Source: Paenibacillus sp. Root52 | Lineage (GTDB): Bacteria > Bacillota > Bacilli > Paenibacillales > Paenibacillaceae | Length of the DNA: 64,000 nt | Reading direction: 5' to 3' | NCBI RefSeq assembly: GCF_001426865.1 | Contig: NZ_LMFO01000001.1 | Span: forward strand, 62,001-126,000 | Shown: positions 1 to 8,604 of the stretch, in pieces | Layout: every line of letters starts with the position of its first letter | Position numbering within the stretch: position 1 is the first letter of the stretch | Position numbers and translations under genes: made by a program | The notes under the pieces: model-generated | The model's database searches: none | Told to the model about the DNA's origin: nothing | Seen by the model: only the letters and a program-made list of their open reading frames with translations

Positions 1-89
1 GTTGTAACCATTCAATCACTAGAGATAACGTGATAAACTTGTGAGAGAGAATATGGAAATTTTCACTTCGCTTGTAGGAGGTTACACCA

Positions 90-1163
90 ATGTTCAAAAT
101 CGGAAATCAAGGAACATTCAAAACATTGCCGGATCAAGCTCTGGCCATTTACCAAGGAGATACCGCTGCAGTAGAAGAGTTCATTAAACAAGGCATGGAT
201 CTGGAAACTGAGATTGTACTTAGTCAATATACCGCTATGACACCCATCGATCTCGCTCTAATCTGCAATCAGCCTGCAGTGGTCAGGTTGTTGGTCTCGC
301 ACGGTGTTAACCTGAATGCCAAAAATAATCCGGCGATGCTGAAGGCAGTGAGATGTTGTGGGGAAGAGATGGTTCGGTATTTGTACGAGAATGGTGCGAA
401 ATTAAACGGACTTAACCGTGTGAAATCAAGCGCGTATGATGAAGCCTATTACGGTAACAAAAAGAACATACCCCTCCTTCATGAACTCGGATTAGATATT
501 CGCAAATTTGGTGGGAAGACTTTACGTAAAGCAGTAGCTGATCACGATATGAAGACCCTCGAGTATTTACTGCGTGAAGGGGTAGATATCAATTATAATG
601 AGCCAGATATGGTCTATCCGTACAAAGCGACGCCTCTCACGGTAGCGGCACGATCTAATAACATGAAGATGGTTCGATATTTGGTAGAACAGGGCGCGGA
701 TGTTACGATCCAGGAGAAGGACGGTGAACGGGCATACACCATTGCGCTTAGTCAAAAAAATGAAGAAATGGCCGAGTATCTGAAATCTCTCGAACCAAAG
801 GAGTTCCATGACATCAGCAATAAGTTGTTAGCGTTGAAGCCATACAAGTTGCCGAAGGAATTAATCACTTTTCTATCCGAAGCACCACGGCGCATTGAAA
901 TTGCTGAGAACGAGTCCAACGTTCAATATGTTGAAATATTTAATCTGGTAGATACGGTTGAGATGAAAATGGGTAGACAGAAGCTGCTACGGATCTCATC
1001 TGAATTGGATCAATACTCGCACTTAATGATGGTATGGCATCCTAGCAAGAAGTGTCTTGGATTCTATGATATTGAACACCAAGAGTACGAGAATGTTGCT
1101 GTGCTTGATGCATTTTTGGCTGATCCGGGAACTTTAATTGCGAACTACATGAATCAGCTCTGA
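90..1163 (+). CDS. Ankyrin-repeat protein with SUKH-like C-terminal part
   Basis: A 357-residue protein without signal peptide or membrane segment, so probably cytoplasmic. Residues about 20-240 contain ankyrin-type repeats (for example TPIDLALICNQPAVVRLLVS and TPLTVAARSNNMKMVRYLVE, with the usual G-A-D/N turn). The last 110 residues are different: they begin KLPKELITFLSEA and end GFYDIEHQEYENVAVLDAFL, which resembles SMI1/KNR4 (SUKH) proteins. The start ATG has GTAGGAGG 8-14 bases upstream. A terminator follows and no neighbour is co-transcribed. Ankyrin repeats bind proteins, and SUKH domains are common in bacterial immunity proteins. A binding or immunity role is inference; the ankyrin call is firm, the SUKH call weak. 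Confidence 0.8.
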   Translation: MFKIGNQGTFKTLPDQALAIYQGDTAAVEEFIKQGMDLETEIVLSQYTAMTPIDLALICNQPAVVRLLVSHGVNLNAKNNPAMLKAVRCCGEEMVRYLYENGAKLNGLNRVKSSAYDEAYYGNKKNIPLLHELGLDIRKFGGKTLRKAVADHDMKTLEYLLREGVDINYNEPDMVYPYKATPLTVAARSNNMKMVRYLVEQGADVTIQEKDGERAYTIALSQKNEEMAEYLKSLEPKEFHDISNKLLALKPYKLPKELITFLSEAPRRIEIAENESNVQYVEIFNLVDTVEMKMGRQKLLRISSELDQYSHLMMVWHPSKKCLGFYDIEHQEYENVAVLDAFLADPGTLIANYMNQL

Positions 1164-1213
1164 TCGATTCGAATATGTTTTAAGTTTCAGCCATTTAGAG
1201 AAGAAGTTCAGCG

Positions 1214-1242
1214 AAGTCTGGTTTATTAACCAGACTTTTTTC
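1214..1242 (+). terminator. Intrinsic terminator after ankyrin gene
   Basis: Ten-base-pair stem AAGTCTGGTT / AACCAGACTT with a 4-base loop, followed by a T-rich run. Confidence 0.9.
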
Positions 1243-1358
1243 TATTTACAAATGGTGGGATATTAAGAACTCGGATGTTTTCCATTTTTCTAGGCTTAAA
1301 ATCGCTATACGCAACATAAAGTACACAATGAGATGAATGTGCAGAAGGAGGAAACGGC

Positions 1359-1952
1359 ATGATCGATCCGATATTACAAGCCCCGAACGTACAGTTAGCA
1401 GGGGATTCTACAGCCCTGTTGTACTACAAGCGGGATCCACGAAATTATGTAACTCAGTTGTTTGGAGAACAGCTACCTACCATCAAAAATGGTTTCTTCA
1501 ACGTACACATGAGTAAAGGTATTATTGTACAGCCACACTGGCACACGAATACAACAGAGATGATTGTGTTAATTAGCGGAGAGATAACAACCTCCGTATT
1601 TGACCCATTTACCCGTAAACGAATCAGTTACCATCTAATACCCGGGCAAGTGGCGATTTTTCCCAAAGGGTGGTTTCACTGGTTTGTAGCAGATACAGAT
1701 GATGTGCATTTGCTCACTATTTTTGATGTGCCAACACCTGACATTGTGCTTGGTGCTGATTTCCTCGCAGCAACACCGCCTGAGGTGGCGCATCGCGCGT
1801 ATTGTATCGACGAGGAAGCCTATGCCAAAGCCGTTGCCTCCATTCAAAATGATGCAATTCTTGGTCCACCGATTGGTTGTGTAGAGCCAGCTTACGATCA
1901 GACTAGTCAACCATCCAAAACATTAAAATCAGACAAATCATCGAAAGCGTAA
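1359..1952 (+). CDS. Cupin-domain protein
   Basis: A 197-residue protein with a single cupin barrel at about residues 35-130. Cupin motif 1 is visible as QPHWHTNTTEMIVLISGE (two His plus Glu as metal ligands) and motif 2 as PGQVAIFPKGWFHWF. The C-terminal tail is Lys/Ser-rich and probably disordered. No signal peptide. AAGGAGGAAACGGC provides a strong ribosome site directly before the ATG. The gene stands alone between two terminators. The family covers oxygenases, isomerases and sugar-binding or storage-type proteins, so the substrate cannot be told. Confidence 0.8.
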   Translation: MIDPILQAPNVQLAGDSTALLYYKRDPRNYVTQLFGEQLPTIKNGFFNVHMSKGIIVQPHWHTNTTEMIVLISGEITTSVFDPFTRKRISYHLIPGQVAIFPKGWFHWFVADTDDVHLLTIFDVPTPDIVLGADFLAATPPEVAHRAYCIDEEAYAKAVASIQNDAILGPPIGCVEPAYDQTSQPSKTLKSDKSSKA

Positions 1953-1980
1953 TTCTCACATATTTGCATCGTAGTACATA

Positions 1981-2022
1981 GACTCGTGAACTGGAGCGTC
2001 TTCCAGATACGGGTCCTTTTTC
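1981..2022 (+). terminator. Intrinsic terminator after cupin gene
   Basis: Two-part stem GACTCG / CGGGTC enclosing CTGGA / TCCAG, followed by CTTTTTC. Confidence 0.75.
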
Positions 2023-2175
2023 TTGTGTTTTATCATGTAGAGCTGGTTCAGAAACGGTAACATGGTCTTAAGTAAATCCATTAACACGTACATAATTCTC
2101 TGTTAGAATAGTTTGCATATATCATTTGTTGTCCAACTATATACTTCATCAACATAGAAAGTGGAGGGCTAAACT

Positions 2176-2874
2176 ATGGCAATGAAAGAGGCAGAAATGC
2201 TCGAAATCGCTGCGAAATATGCACCAGTTCTAATGTTTGATATGAATGAACCCTTTTATCCTGACTTTGTAGGAATCTCACTGTTGGAACGTCCCGGGGC
2301 ATCTCCATCATTTAGAAGAGAGATCGATTTTCCCGTGGAGGCTGTGCAATACGTTATTGAATATGCCATCTGGTGGGATTATGAGATTGGACATTTGTAT
2401 GAAATGGAGCATGTATGGATCTATGTTGGTCACGATGGCGAAGTCGTGGATTGTGAAGCCAGTTTTCATGGTAAAGTACTCCGAGGCATGTTGAAGGATC
2501 GAATCAATGTTGTGAACAATCAGGTGATTCTGTATTCACAACCGGGCAAGCATGCATTTTCACCTTTACCTATCGTATTTGAGCTGTTGCCAGACTTATA
2601 TAGTGCAGCAGGAGTGAAGGCTGGGTGTGATGGTTTGTTAGTCAATGAGCTATTCCAGGACTATTTTGAAACGAATGCAGAGATCGATGCCCGTGTGCGG
2701 AATTATCTATTAAGTAAATCGTTTATACCCACCATGGTATTTGAAGAATATCCATTGAAGCTGGAAACATTCATGTCATGGGACAGGCTGTTTGCACTAA
2801 TTCCACAGCGAATTAAGAGCCGATTAACAGAACTGGAACATTTGTTTGAACAATCTTCGTCTTCTTCATCTTAG
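2176..2874 (+). CDS. Unrecognised protein, possibly Vps62-like
   Basis: A 232-residue soluble protein preceded by GGAGGG seven bases before the ATG. The first half reads YAPVLMFDMNEPFYPD, then WWDYEIGHLYEMEHVWIYV and VVDCEASFHGKV. This aromatic/acidic pattern with a late S-x-HG resembles Vps62-type domains, but I would not rely on that. The C-terminus ends in a run of seven serines after EQ. It is monocistronic with its own terminator. Treat it as a conserved hypothetical. Confidence 0.7.
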   Translation: MAMKEAEMLEIAAKYAPVLMFDMNEPFYPDFVGISLLERPGASPSFRREIDFPVEAVQYVIEYAIWWDYEIGHLYEMEHVWIYVGHDGEVVDCEASFHGKVLRGMLKDRINVVNNQVILYSQPGKHAFSPLPIVFELLPDLYSAAGVKAGCDGLLVNELFQDYFETNAEIDARVRNYLLSKSFIPTMVFEEYPLKLETFMSWDRLFALIPQRIKSRLTELEHLFEQSSSSSS

Positions 2875-2925
2875 TTGGATAGTTAAGCTCAATTCATATA
2901 TACCATTAAATTATAAGAACAGAGA

Positions 2926-2957
2926 ATCAAACTCTTTAGAAGAGTTTGATTTTTTTG
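2926..2957 (+). terminator. Intrinsic terminator
   Basis: Ten-base-pair stem ATCAAACTCT / AGAGTTTGAT with a 5-base loop and seven T residues. Confidence 0.9.
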
Positions 2958-3418
2958 TCATCTATGAAGATATAATCTCAATTGGATGAAATTTGAAATT
3001 GCGGCCTGAATCCAAAGTCACAGAAATGCAAACCCACTAATTTGAACACAGGCTTTGCTTTGAGTGTATATAGGTCTTTGTACTTGGTATAAGTGATTCT
3101 AAATACCTTACATTAGATGAATTACAGATATATTAAAAATGTTAATAAATTTAATAGTTGTTTATATTTTCGTAATTGCGAACGATTAGTGATTAATAAT
3201 ATGAATATTTAGATTTTCTTTTACAAAAAGAAAGGTACTGTAGAATCCTTTATTTTTTTCGTATTAGTGAAATATTTAATAAATGCAAATCTTCTATTCA
3301 CATTTTTGATAGTAATGTCGAAATAAATCGTAAGTTGTCTAGAGCGTTGCCCGGGGGAAGGGGTTACAGACGCAAATAAATACATAACTGGACACGAAGA
3401 TGCCTAGGAGGAGATTAG
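2958..3418 (+). promoter_or_regulatory. Long AT-rich leader before the chemosensory operon
   Basis: About 460 bases without a gene. It is strongly AT-rich up to about 3335, then turns G-rich (GCGTTGCCCGGGGGAAGGGG at about 3343-3362) just before the MCP ribosome site. It presumably carries the operon promoter, but I could not settle on a sigma-A or SigD pair. I could not match it to the c-di-GMP riboswitch core. Confidence 0.4.
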
Positions 3419-5008
3419 ATGAAGTGGTTCGGTAATTTGAAAACAGCAACAAAGATTATTTCAGCATTCTTAATTGTGTCCATGATTTTGGCAGCACTCG
3501 GGATTTATTCAGTGATTACATTGAGAAGTACGAACGAACGAATGCAAGAAATGTATAATAACAATCTTATGTCTGTAAAAGAACTATCAGCAGCACAAGT
3601 AGATTATCAGCGTATGCGTGTAGGTGTGCGCGACCTAAACACTGAATCCATTGATGCTGAACAAACAAGAATTATGGATAACATCGCCTCAATTCGTCAA
3701 ACGCTGGACGATCACATCAATAATTACCGCGCTTTAGCAACTACTCCACAAGAAAGCGATCTACTTCGAAACTTTGATACACAGTATCCAAATTATTTAA
3801 CCTTGTACGACCAAGGAACACAGATAGCTTTAAGTGACAACAACGCTGAATTCACGAGATTCCTTAGAGAAACTTTAAAACCTCCTGGTGATGGTGTGGT
3901 ACAAGTACTGCAAGATTTAATGAATATTAATATAAGTCTAGCTGAAGAAGCAAATTCAAAATCAGAAGCGGCTTATTCCGCCTCCTTTATGGTAACAATC
4001 ATTTTAGTTGTTCTCGCAGTGACGTTTAGTATTTTAATCGGATATATTATTTCACGTTCCATTTCCAAACCGTTATTGTCCATGGTGGAATTGGCAAGGG
4101 AAGTGTCTAACGGTAATCTGACCCTCAAGTCAGATATTTCAAGCCGTGATGAAGTAGGTCAACTAGCCCAAGCCCTGAATCGTATGGTCGATAACTTGAA
4201 AACATTGATTGACAGCATTGTTATAAACTCTCAAAGTGTTGCGGCATCATCTGAGCAAATCTCAGCAAGTACACAAGAAATTGCAAGCACAAGCACAAGT
4301 CAATCGAGCGAAGCAGCGAATATTTCTGAACTGTTCAAGGAACTTTCCCTTGCCATTAACTCGGTTGCAGCAAGTGCTGAAGAAGCAGCAGAGCTGTCTA
4401 ATGATACCGTGAAAACAGCCCGTGAAGGTGGACATGTCGTGCAAACTTCACTGGAAGGCATGCAGGCTGTAAATCTTAAAATGTCACAGTTAGAAGAAGA
4501 TTCTCGCAAAATTGGTGACATCATTGAAGTGATCGACGATATTGCAGAGCAGACGAATCTACTTGCGCTGAACGCAGCTATTGAAGCGGCACGGGCAGGG
4601 GAGCAAGGCCGTGGGTTTGCTGTTGTAGCCGATGAAGTACGTAAACTTGCAGAGCGAAGCGGCGAAGCAACAAAAGAGATCACGAACATTATTAAAGTGA
4701 TGCAAGAAAACACGAGACAGAGTGTACGCGCTGTAGCAGATAGCGTAGAGCAGTCCTCTATGACAGGGCAGGCATTTGATCAGATTATTGAGATGGTCAA
4801 TAATTCTTCACACAAAGTGAACGAAATTGCAGCTGCATGTGAAGAGGAAGCGGCACAGGCGGCAGAAGTGATGAGTTCTGTTGAATCGATCTCAGCATCT
4901 AGTGAAGAGTCCGCTGCGGCTTCAGAAGAAACTGCAGCAACATGTCAATCACTAGCACACTTGGCTGAAGAACTGTCTCATTCCGCATCTGCATTTAAGA
5001 CTCAATAA
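3419..5008 (+). CDS. Methyl-accepting chemotaxis protein
   Basis: A 529-residue transmembrane chemoreceptor. The first membrane helix is at about residues 11-31 ([19 protein letters not shown]), followed by a helical extracellular sensor of about 155 residues of the four-helix-bundle type. A second helix at about 190-213 leads into a HAMP domain ([16 protein letters not shown]...) and a long cytoplasmic signalling coiled coil. The kinase-contact tip is intact: [19 protein letters not shown] followed by [18 protein letters not shown]. There is no CheR/CheB-tethering pentapeptide at the C-terminus. CTAGGAGGAGATTAG precedes the ATG. It leads an operon with cheW (24 bases downstream) and cheA, so it is probably the dedicated receptor of that kinase. 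The ligand is unknown. Confidence 0.95.
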   Translation: MKWFGNLKTATKIISAFLIVSMILAALGIYSVITLRSTNERMQEMYNNNLMSVKELSAAQVDYQRMRVGVRDLNTESIDAEQTRIMDNIASIRQTLDDHINNYRALATTPQESDLLRNFDTQYPNYLTLYDQGTQIALSDNNAEFTRFLRETLKPPGDGVVQVLQDLMNINISLAEEANSKSEAAYSASFMVTIILVVLAVTFSILIGYIISRSISKPLLSMVELAREVSNGNLTLKSDISSRDEVGQLAQALNRMVDNLKTLIDSIVINSQSVAASSEQISASTQEIASTSTSQSSEAANISELFKELSLAINSVAASAEEAAELSNDTVKTAREGGHVVQTSLEGMQAVNLKMSQLEEDSRKIGDIIEVIDDIAEQTNLLALNAAIEAARAGEQGRGFAVVADEVRKLAERSGEATKEITNIIKVMQENTRQSVRAVADSVEQSSMTGQAFDQIIEMVNNSSHKVNEIAAACEEEAAQAAEVMSSVESISASSEESAAASEETAATCQSLAHLAEELSHSASAFKTQ

Positions 5009-5031
5009 TCAAACCAAACAGAGGTGACCAG

Positions 5032-5457
5032 ATGTCTTCACTTCAGCAAGAGCAATACATTGAACTATCCGTTGGGGCTGAAACCTGCGCGATCCGAATC
5101 GAAGAGATTCATGAAATTATTAAAATGCTCAGTATTACCGACATTCCTTACAGCCGTCCGGAGGTAAAAGGAGTAGTCAATCTTAGAGGCAAGGTTGTAT
5201 GCGTAGTGAGTTTACGCAATCTGTTAGGAATGCCTGACGAGCCGGATACAAGATCAACACGAATTATTGTTGTCCGTTATCAGGATGAATATGTGGGACT
5301 TATCGTAGACAAAGTCAATAAAGTGACTACGTATAATGAGATTCATCCTCCGACCAGTGGACATGCCCGAAGCCGAGAAGCCGTCTTTCTTGGTGTTGGG
5401 CAACGTGAAGACCAACTCGTGGGCATTTTGAAATTAGAAGAGATATTGGGCGGATAG
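5032..5457 (+). CDS. cheW: CheW coupling protein
   Basis: A 141-residue protein that is a single CheW (SH3-like) domain, the normal family length. It shows the expected CAIRIEEIHEIIKM start, VNLRGKVVCVVSLRNLLGM and the valine/glycine-rich YVGLIVDKVNKV. CheW links receptor tips to CheA in the membrane-proximal array. It is preceded by GAGGTGACCAG and lies 24 bases after the MCP gene and 15 bases before cheA, so the three are one transcription unit. Confidence 0.93.
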   Translation: MSSLQQEQYIELSVGAETCAIRIEEIHEIIKMLSITDIPYSRPEVKGVVNLRGKVVCVVSLRNLLGMPDEPDTRSTRIIVVRYQDEYVGLIVDKVNKVTTYNEIHPPTSGHARSREAVFLGVGQREDQLVGILKLEEILGG

Positions 5458-5472
5458 GGAGGGGAACATGAC

Positions 5473-7476
5473 ATGATGGATTTATCTGCCTACCGCGACA
5501 TCTTCATAGAGGAATTAAATGATCAGTTGGAGCGCATGGATCAATCGTTGTTGGAACTGGAACGTTCTCCATCGGTAGGGCTTGTTCAGACGCTTTTCCG
5601 AGCAGCGCACACGATTAAAGGATCGGCCTCAACCATGGACTTCAGGGAGCTTAGTGATCTAACCCATGAGGTGGAGTTTGCACTGGAGTGGGTTCGCGAT
5701 AAGAAGCCTGAGATCAATTCGGTGCTCATCGATACGTTGTTCCGTTCTCTAGATGCAATGAAAGTGCTACGGGATCAGTATGTTAGTGGCCAGCCATTTC
5801 AGAATTTTAAGAGCGTGGTTGCCGAGATCCAATCCCTTATTCAGAAGCCTGTCATTATGGAGCCAGTAAAGGCTCCTGCGCTTAAGAAGTCGGAATGGTT
5901 GGTTGCACAGGAGGCTGTGGATGCGGGGCATCAGCTTTTCTCCATCCGAATTACGTTGGAAACGGCATGTGTGATGAAGGCTGCAAGGTACTTTATTGTG
6001 AGACAGCGGATAGAAGAACAAGGTGGCAGGATCATTGCAGCATCTCTGGCAGATCAAGTAGCAAGTGGGGAAGACGATGATCGGTATGCCAATTTTGTTA
6101 TCGTGGCAGCCATTACTGGCAACCCTCAGGTAATCCAAGTGGAGCTGTCTAATGAGTCCGATGTGCAGATTGTGGTCGTAGAGGAGTATGTTAAAGATGT
6201 GGCCGTCGTTCATAACGAACCGGTTGCTGTTCAGGAGAGGGCTGAAGCAGGCGCTGTTGAACCATCTACAGAAAAATCGCTTTCGGACGACCGTAACAAG
6301 GGTACGCAACCAACCGTAAGAGTAAATGTTGAACGTCTGGATCATTTGATGAATCTGGTCGGAGAACTTCTGATTGATCAGACCTCGCTTGCTGACCTCA
6401 GCGGTGAAGGGGCGCGTAGTGCCCCCTCTCCGTTAATGCAGAGCATTGGTGGTGTCTCGGATCATATGGGCAGAGTGATCAAGGAGCTTCAAGAAGGTGT
6501 AATGAAGACTCGTATGCTGCCTATCGATCAGCTATTCAGTCGTTTTCCACGTCTGGTTCGAGATCTATCTCAGAAGCTGGGTAAAGAATTGGAACTGATT
6601 ATTCAAGGCGGAGAGACAGAGCTTGATCGGATGATTATCGAGGAATTGAGTGACCCATTGATTCACTTGATTCGAAACAGTGCAGATCATGGCATTGAGA
6701 GTCGAGAGATTCGGGAGCAACAAGGTAAACCCATCAAAGGACGAATCACACTCACTTCATTTCACGAAGAAAACCATGTCGTTATCCGATATTCGGATGA
6801 TGGTAAAGGCATTGACGGTGAACGAATTAAAGCATCTGCCTTGAGCAAAGGGCTAATTACAGAGGAACAAGCCTCACATCTAACGGAGCAGGAGGCAGTG
6901 CATCTGATCTTCGAACCAGGATTCTCTACCGCTTCCTCTGTGAGCGAGGTCTCGGGTCGTGGAGTGGGCATGGACATAGTGAGAAGCCAGATCGGTCGAT
7001 TGAACGGCATTATTGACATTGACACGGCGCCTGGTAGGGGGACAACATTCACGATCCGTTTACCTCTCACACTTGCCATTATCAAAGGCTTGCTTGTTAA
7101 AGTTTCGGGTCGTGTATTGATTATTCCAATGTATAATATTGCAGAGATCGTTCGCATAGATCCAGAAGATATCCAAACGATACAAGGCCAGCTAGCTATC
7201 TTGAATCATGGACGTATCGTGCCGTTCCATTGGTTGCGGGATAAACTGAATTATCCGCCTACCAATCGGGAGTCCAAGACGATTCCTCTCATTATCGTTC
7301 GCTCGGTGGATAAAACTGCGGCGTTTGCTGTGGACGAAATCATGGGTAACCAAGAGGTTGTTATCAAGAGTCTAGGATCGTACTTAGGAGCAATGAATCA
7401 TCTGTCTGGTGCAACAATTCTGGGCAATGGACGAGTCGCTGTCATCCTTGATGCATCGTATTTGGTTAGCCATTAG
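5473..7476 (+). CDS. cheA: CheA-type histidine kinase
   Basis: A 667-residue cytoplasmic kinase with the full CheA order. An N-terminal Hpt (P1) domain carries the phosphorylated His46 in AAHTIKGSAS. A P2-like domain lies at about 155-235 (LFSIRITLETACVMKAARYF). Dimerisation (P3) starts at about 280 with VRVNVERLDHLMNLVGELLI. The ATPase (P4) has NSADHGIE (N box), DDGKGI (G1) and GRGVGMDI (G2). A C-terminal CheW-like P5 regulatory domain completes it. The ribosome site AGGGAGGGG is followed by two adjacent ATG codons; the first is used here. A bidirectional terminator follows. No response regulator is encoded within this window, so its phosphotransfer partner must be elsewhere. Confidence 0.93.
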   Translation: MMDLSAYRDIFIEELNDQLERMDQSLLELERSPSVGLVQTLFRAAHTIKGSASTMDFRELSDLTHEVEFALEWVRDKKPEINSVLIDTLFRSLDAMKVLRDQYVSGQPFQNFKSVVAEIQSLIQKPVIMEPVKAPALKKSEWLVAQEAVDAGHQLFSIRITLETACVMKAARYFIVRQRIEEQGGRIIAASLADQVASGEDDDRYANFVIVAAITGNPQVIQVELSNESDVQIVVVEEYVKDVAVVHNEPVAVQERAEAGAVEPSTEKSLSDDRNKGTQPTVRVNVERLDHLMNLVGELLIDQTSLADLSGEGARSAPSPLMQSIGGVSDHMGRVIKELQEGVMKTRMLPIDQLFSRFPRLVRDLSQKLGKELELIIQGGETELDRMIIEELSDPLIHLIRNSADHGIESREIREQQGKPIKGRITLTSFHEENHVVIRYSDDGKGIDGERIKASALSKGLITEEQASHLTEQEAVHLIFEPGFSTASSVSEVSGRGVGMDIVRSQIGRLNGIIDIDTAPGRGTTFTIRLPLTLAIIKGLLVKVSGRVLIIPMYNIAEIVRIDPEDIQTIQGQLAILNHGRIVPFHWLRDKLNYPPTNRESKTIPLIIVRSVDKTAAFAVDEIMGNQEVVIKSLGSYLGAMNHLSGATILGNGRVAVILDASYLVSH

Positions 7477-7533
7477 TCAAGAAAACTGTCTAAACGAGAT
7501 CGTAATATCAATGAGATATCGTATGAGAACAAC

Positions 7534-7582
7534 AAAAGAGTGCTTTATTATCCTGCTGCTTAGGATGATAGAGCACTCTTTT
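7534..7582. terminator. Bidirectional terminator between cheA and the LysR gene
   Basis: Stem AAAAGAGTGCT / AGCACTCTTTT with an inner TTATCCT/AGGAT pairing. A and T runs flank both sides, serving two convergent transcripts. Confidence 0.85.
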
Positions 7583-7608
7583 GCTATATGTGTTTGTTAA
7601 TAACTAAG

Positions 7609-8493
7609 TTACGGTTTAAAGATTAGATCCATGAAGCGGTTCGTTACTAGGGAAGTAGGCATATTACGCTTTGTCATAATTCCGACGTGGGAAGGTGGCA
7701 AGGACACATCCAGCTGAATTTCAAACAAAGATCCTTCTTCTAACTCCTTCGATATGAACTCCCGAGTTACATAAGAGATCCCTAACCCCCGCCTTGCTAG
7801 TTCAATGAGTAGATCAACACTACCTACTTCGATTTCCGGTTTAAGTGTGTAGCCATAGGAATTAAACAATTCCGTAATAGCCATCCTTACCCGGCTATTC
7901 CGAGAGAAGAGAATTAACTGATGTTCAAGCAGTGTCTCCAGAGACAACACTTTGTCTTTGAGTTCAGCATAACGTTCCCCCGCGACGAAACAATCCTTGA
8001 GTTGAATACTTTCTCTAACCTCCAACTGAGGATCCACAATTGGCATGCGGACAACGCCTAAGTCGATTTTACCCTCTTTCAGGAAGGTGATAACCTCTGG
8101 TGTGGTTCCATGGCTTAAGTGTAGCTTGATGTTTGGATACAGCACGTGAAATTCTTCGAGATAAGACAACATGTAATGTTTAAACAGGGAGTCACTACCG
8201 CCAATTCTAAGCTCACCGCTATCCAGGCTTTTCAACGCAGCCATCTTTTCTTCGGCCAAAGAGATCAAAATCTGTGACTGCTCGATGTAAGAGTATAGGC
8301 TCATGCCTTCTTGCGTCAGTGCAACCCCTTTTGAATTACGATAAAACAATGTTAAACCAAAGCTTTCTTCCAGCTGCTTAATCGCATGACTGACGCTTGG
8401 TTGCGTAATGTATAACACTTTTGCCGCTTGGGTTAAACTTCCCGTCTTGGCAGCCCAATAAAACACTTTATATAATTCATAATTTGTTGTCAT
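7609..8493 (-). CDS. LysR-family transcriptional regulator
   Basis: A 294-residue regulator of usual LysR length. The N-terminal winged helix-turn-helix spans residues 1-60 (FYWAAKTGSLTQAAKVLYIT then QPSVSHAIKQLEESFGLTLF). The periplasmic-binding-like effector domain runs from about 90 to the end (GELRIGGSDSLFKHYMLSYL). On the reverse strand CAGGAGCT precedes the ATG. It is divergent from zwf with 111 bases between start codons, the classic arrangement for a LysR protein controlling its neighbour. Regulation of the pentose-phosphate operon is therefore likely but inferred; the effector is unknown. Confidence 0.92.
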   Translation of the reverse strand: MTTNYELYKVFYWAAKTGSLTQAAKVLYITQPSVSHAIKQLEESFGLTLFYRNSKGVALTQEGMSLYSYIEQSQILISLAEEKMAALKSLDSGELRIGGSDSLFKHYMLSYLEEFHVLYPNIKLHLSHGTTPEVITFLKEGKIDLGVVRMPIVDPQLEVRESIQLKDCFVAGERYAELKDKVLSLETLLEHQLILFSRNSRVRMAITELFNSYGYTLKPEIEVGSVDLLIELARRGLGISYVTREFISKELEEGSLFEIQLDVSLPPSHVGIMTKRNMPTSLVTNRFMDLIFKP

Positions 8494-8539
8494 AGATATG
8501 GTCTATAGCTCCTGTGAAATATATTAATTACTTGTATGG

Positions 8540-8557
8540 CTATGAAACGTATTATAG
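8540..8557 (+). promoter_or_regulatory. Candidate LysR operator and zwf promoter
   Basis: CTAT and ATAG arms separated by 10 bases form a T-N-A-like dyad, and the right arm overlaps a likely zwf -10 (TATAGT, 8553-8558). A second dyad, ATAGA-N5-TCTAT (8492-8506), covers the regulator's own start. No good -35 is visible, consistent with an activated promoter. Confidence 0.4.
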
Positions 8558-8604
8558 TGTAACTACAGCAAAGAAACCAGAGTTACTTGGAAGGAGATAG
8601 TGAG

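Noticed and set aside
2958-3418. c-di-GMP riboswitch before the chemosensory operon
   Set aside because: The region is long and the location would fit, but I cannot find the conserved GEMM core or its tetraloop/receptor.
5767-6345. 192-codon open frame on the minus strand inside cheA
   Set aside because: No ribosome site and no family pattern; it mirrors the codon use of cheA on the other strand.
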